Below are positions 63,529 through 64,000 of a stretch of DNA of 64,000 nucleotides, one piece after another (position 1 is the first letter of the stretch; each line of letters begins with the position of its first letter). The DNA lies in NCBI GenBank assembly GCA_018136815.1, contig CM030935.1, positions 3,670,299 to 3,734,298 of the forward strand, read 5' to 3'. Both the position numbers and the translations under genes were made by a program. Source of the stretch: Isochrysis galbana (taxonomy: Eukaryota > Haptophyta > Isochrysidales > Isochrysidaceae). The notes under the pieces are model-generated. The model made no database searches. It saw nothing but the letters and a program-made list of their open reading frames with translations, and was not told where the DNA came from.

Positions 63529-64000
63529 GCATAATTTCAGTTCAACATCGTTGATAGTAGTAATAGTAATTATAGCATTATTCCCTCTACGTCGTGCCGT
63601 CGTTGTTTATGGCTCTCGTAAGCGGATCCGCCGTCAGGAGGAAGGCCAGCTGCGACAGCGGCAGCGGGCATCCCTGCGGGGTAGCTCCGCTTGCTATCGC
63701 GAACGGAAAGCTTCTGCCTCCTTTCCTTATAATGTAGCCCGAATCGGTCGGGCGTGCATTCGCGTTCGTAAGCATGCACGCATGCAAGCGTAGCGCTTGA
63801 AGTCATGTGGCCAGACGGGGTAGTACATATGGCTAGTGGCAGCAGCGGTGCTAACTCTCATTAGAAATTAGCTCTATCCAGTTCCCGCCTTCCTCTGTTC
63901 TTAAGGAGCCATTTAGCACTTAGCCCTCACACTCCCCAGCCCCACTCACACTCCTCAGCCCCACTGGCACTCGCAGTCACGAATCAATGATGCCAGCTTT
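63529..64000. other. No gene supported to the window edge
   Basis: Short frames on both strands at 63.55-63.8 kb lack recognisable motifs. The last 150 bp are C/A-rich with CCCCACTSRCACTC-type repeats. Confidence 0.4.

Overview
The window is nuclear DNA of a eukaryotic alga. It is gene-sparse, GC-rich and full of repeats. Genes are split by GT-AG introns. Upstream regions carry long (CT)n/(GA)n and C/G homopolymer tracts. At least one gene has a bipartite leader typical of complex red-lineage plastids (signal peptide with a phenylalanine at the cleavage site, then a twin-arginine lumen signal). I favour a haptophyte or a photosynthetic stramenopile, but the sequence does not decide between them.

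Layout. At 1-687 (-) is the 5' part of a type II peroxiredoxin whose peroxidatic cysteine codon is TGA, so it is probably a selenoprotein. At 2.85-3.37 kb is a hAT-type MITE with an 8-bp target duplication. At 4.5-7.2 kb (+) is a five-exon hybrid histidine kinase. At 7.4-14.6 kb is a nest of transposons: a complete hAT element with its terminal repeats and target duplication, its transposase broken by a retroposon. At 15.1-18.8 kb (+) is HIRA, the H3.3 chaperone subunit. At 21.7-22.6 kb (-) is a thylakoid-lumen protein. At 24.1-26.0 kb is a foldback element. At 26.2-26.9 kb (-) is a small plastid-type leader protein. At 27.6-29.8 kb is an apparently intronless cluster with a cysteine-rich protein and a two-domain protein broken by a C homopolymer. 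At 31.0-33.2 kb (-) is a proline-rich type II membrane protein. Further along are a recombinase-like exon (36.3-36.8 kb), an XLF-like repair factor (37.2-38.0 kb), an acidic repeat protein (39.2-40.5 kb), a TPR/2-oxoglutarate oxygenase (41.2-42.3 kb), a mitochondrial membrane protein (44.7-45.6 kb), a LINE 3' end (47.0-48.2 kb), a GOLD-like protein (49.3-51.5 kb), a SET methyltransferase (52.8-54.4 kb), a glycosyltransferase-kelch fusion (56.3-58.5 kb), an unknown two-exon gene (59.5-60.2 kb) and a tandem-module ORF (61.1-61.7 kb).

The genes form no operon or pathway; they are housekeeping and regulatory genes separated by repeats. Repeats dominate the rest. One group of retroposons always ends in a short A/T-loop stem-loop, with different but self-complementary stems in different subfamilies, and two copies have perfect 16-17 bp target duplications. 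A second group shares a T-tailed 3' end with the LINE at 47-48 kb. Other dispersed segments occur two or three times. Exon borders come from reading frame, splice signals and family motifs only; no transcript data were available.
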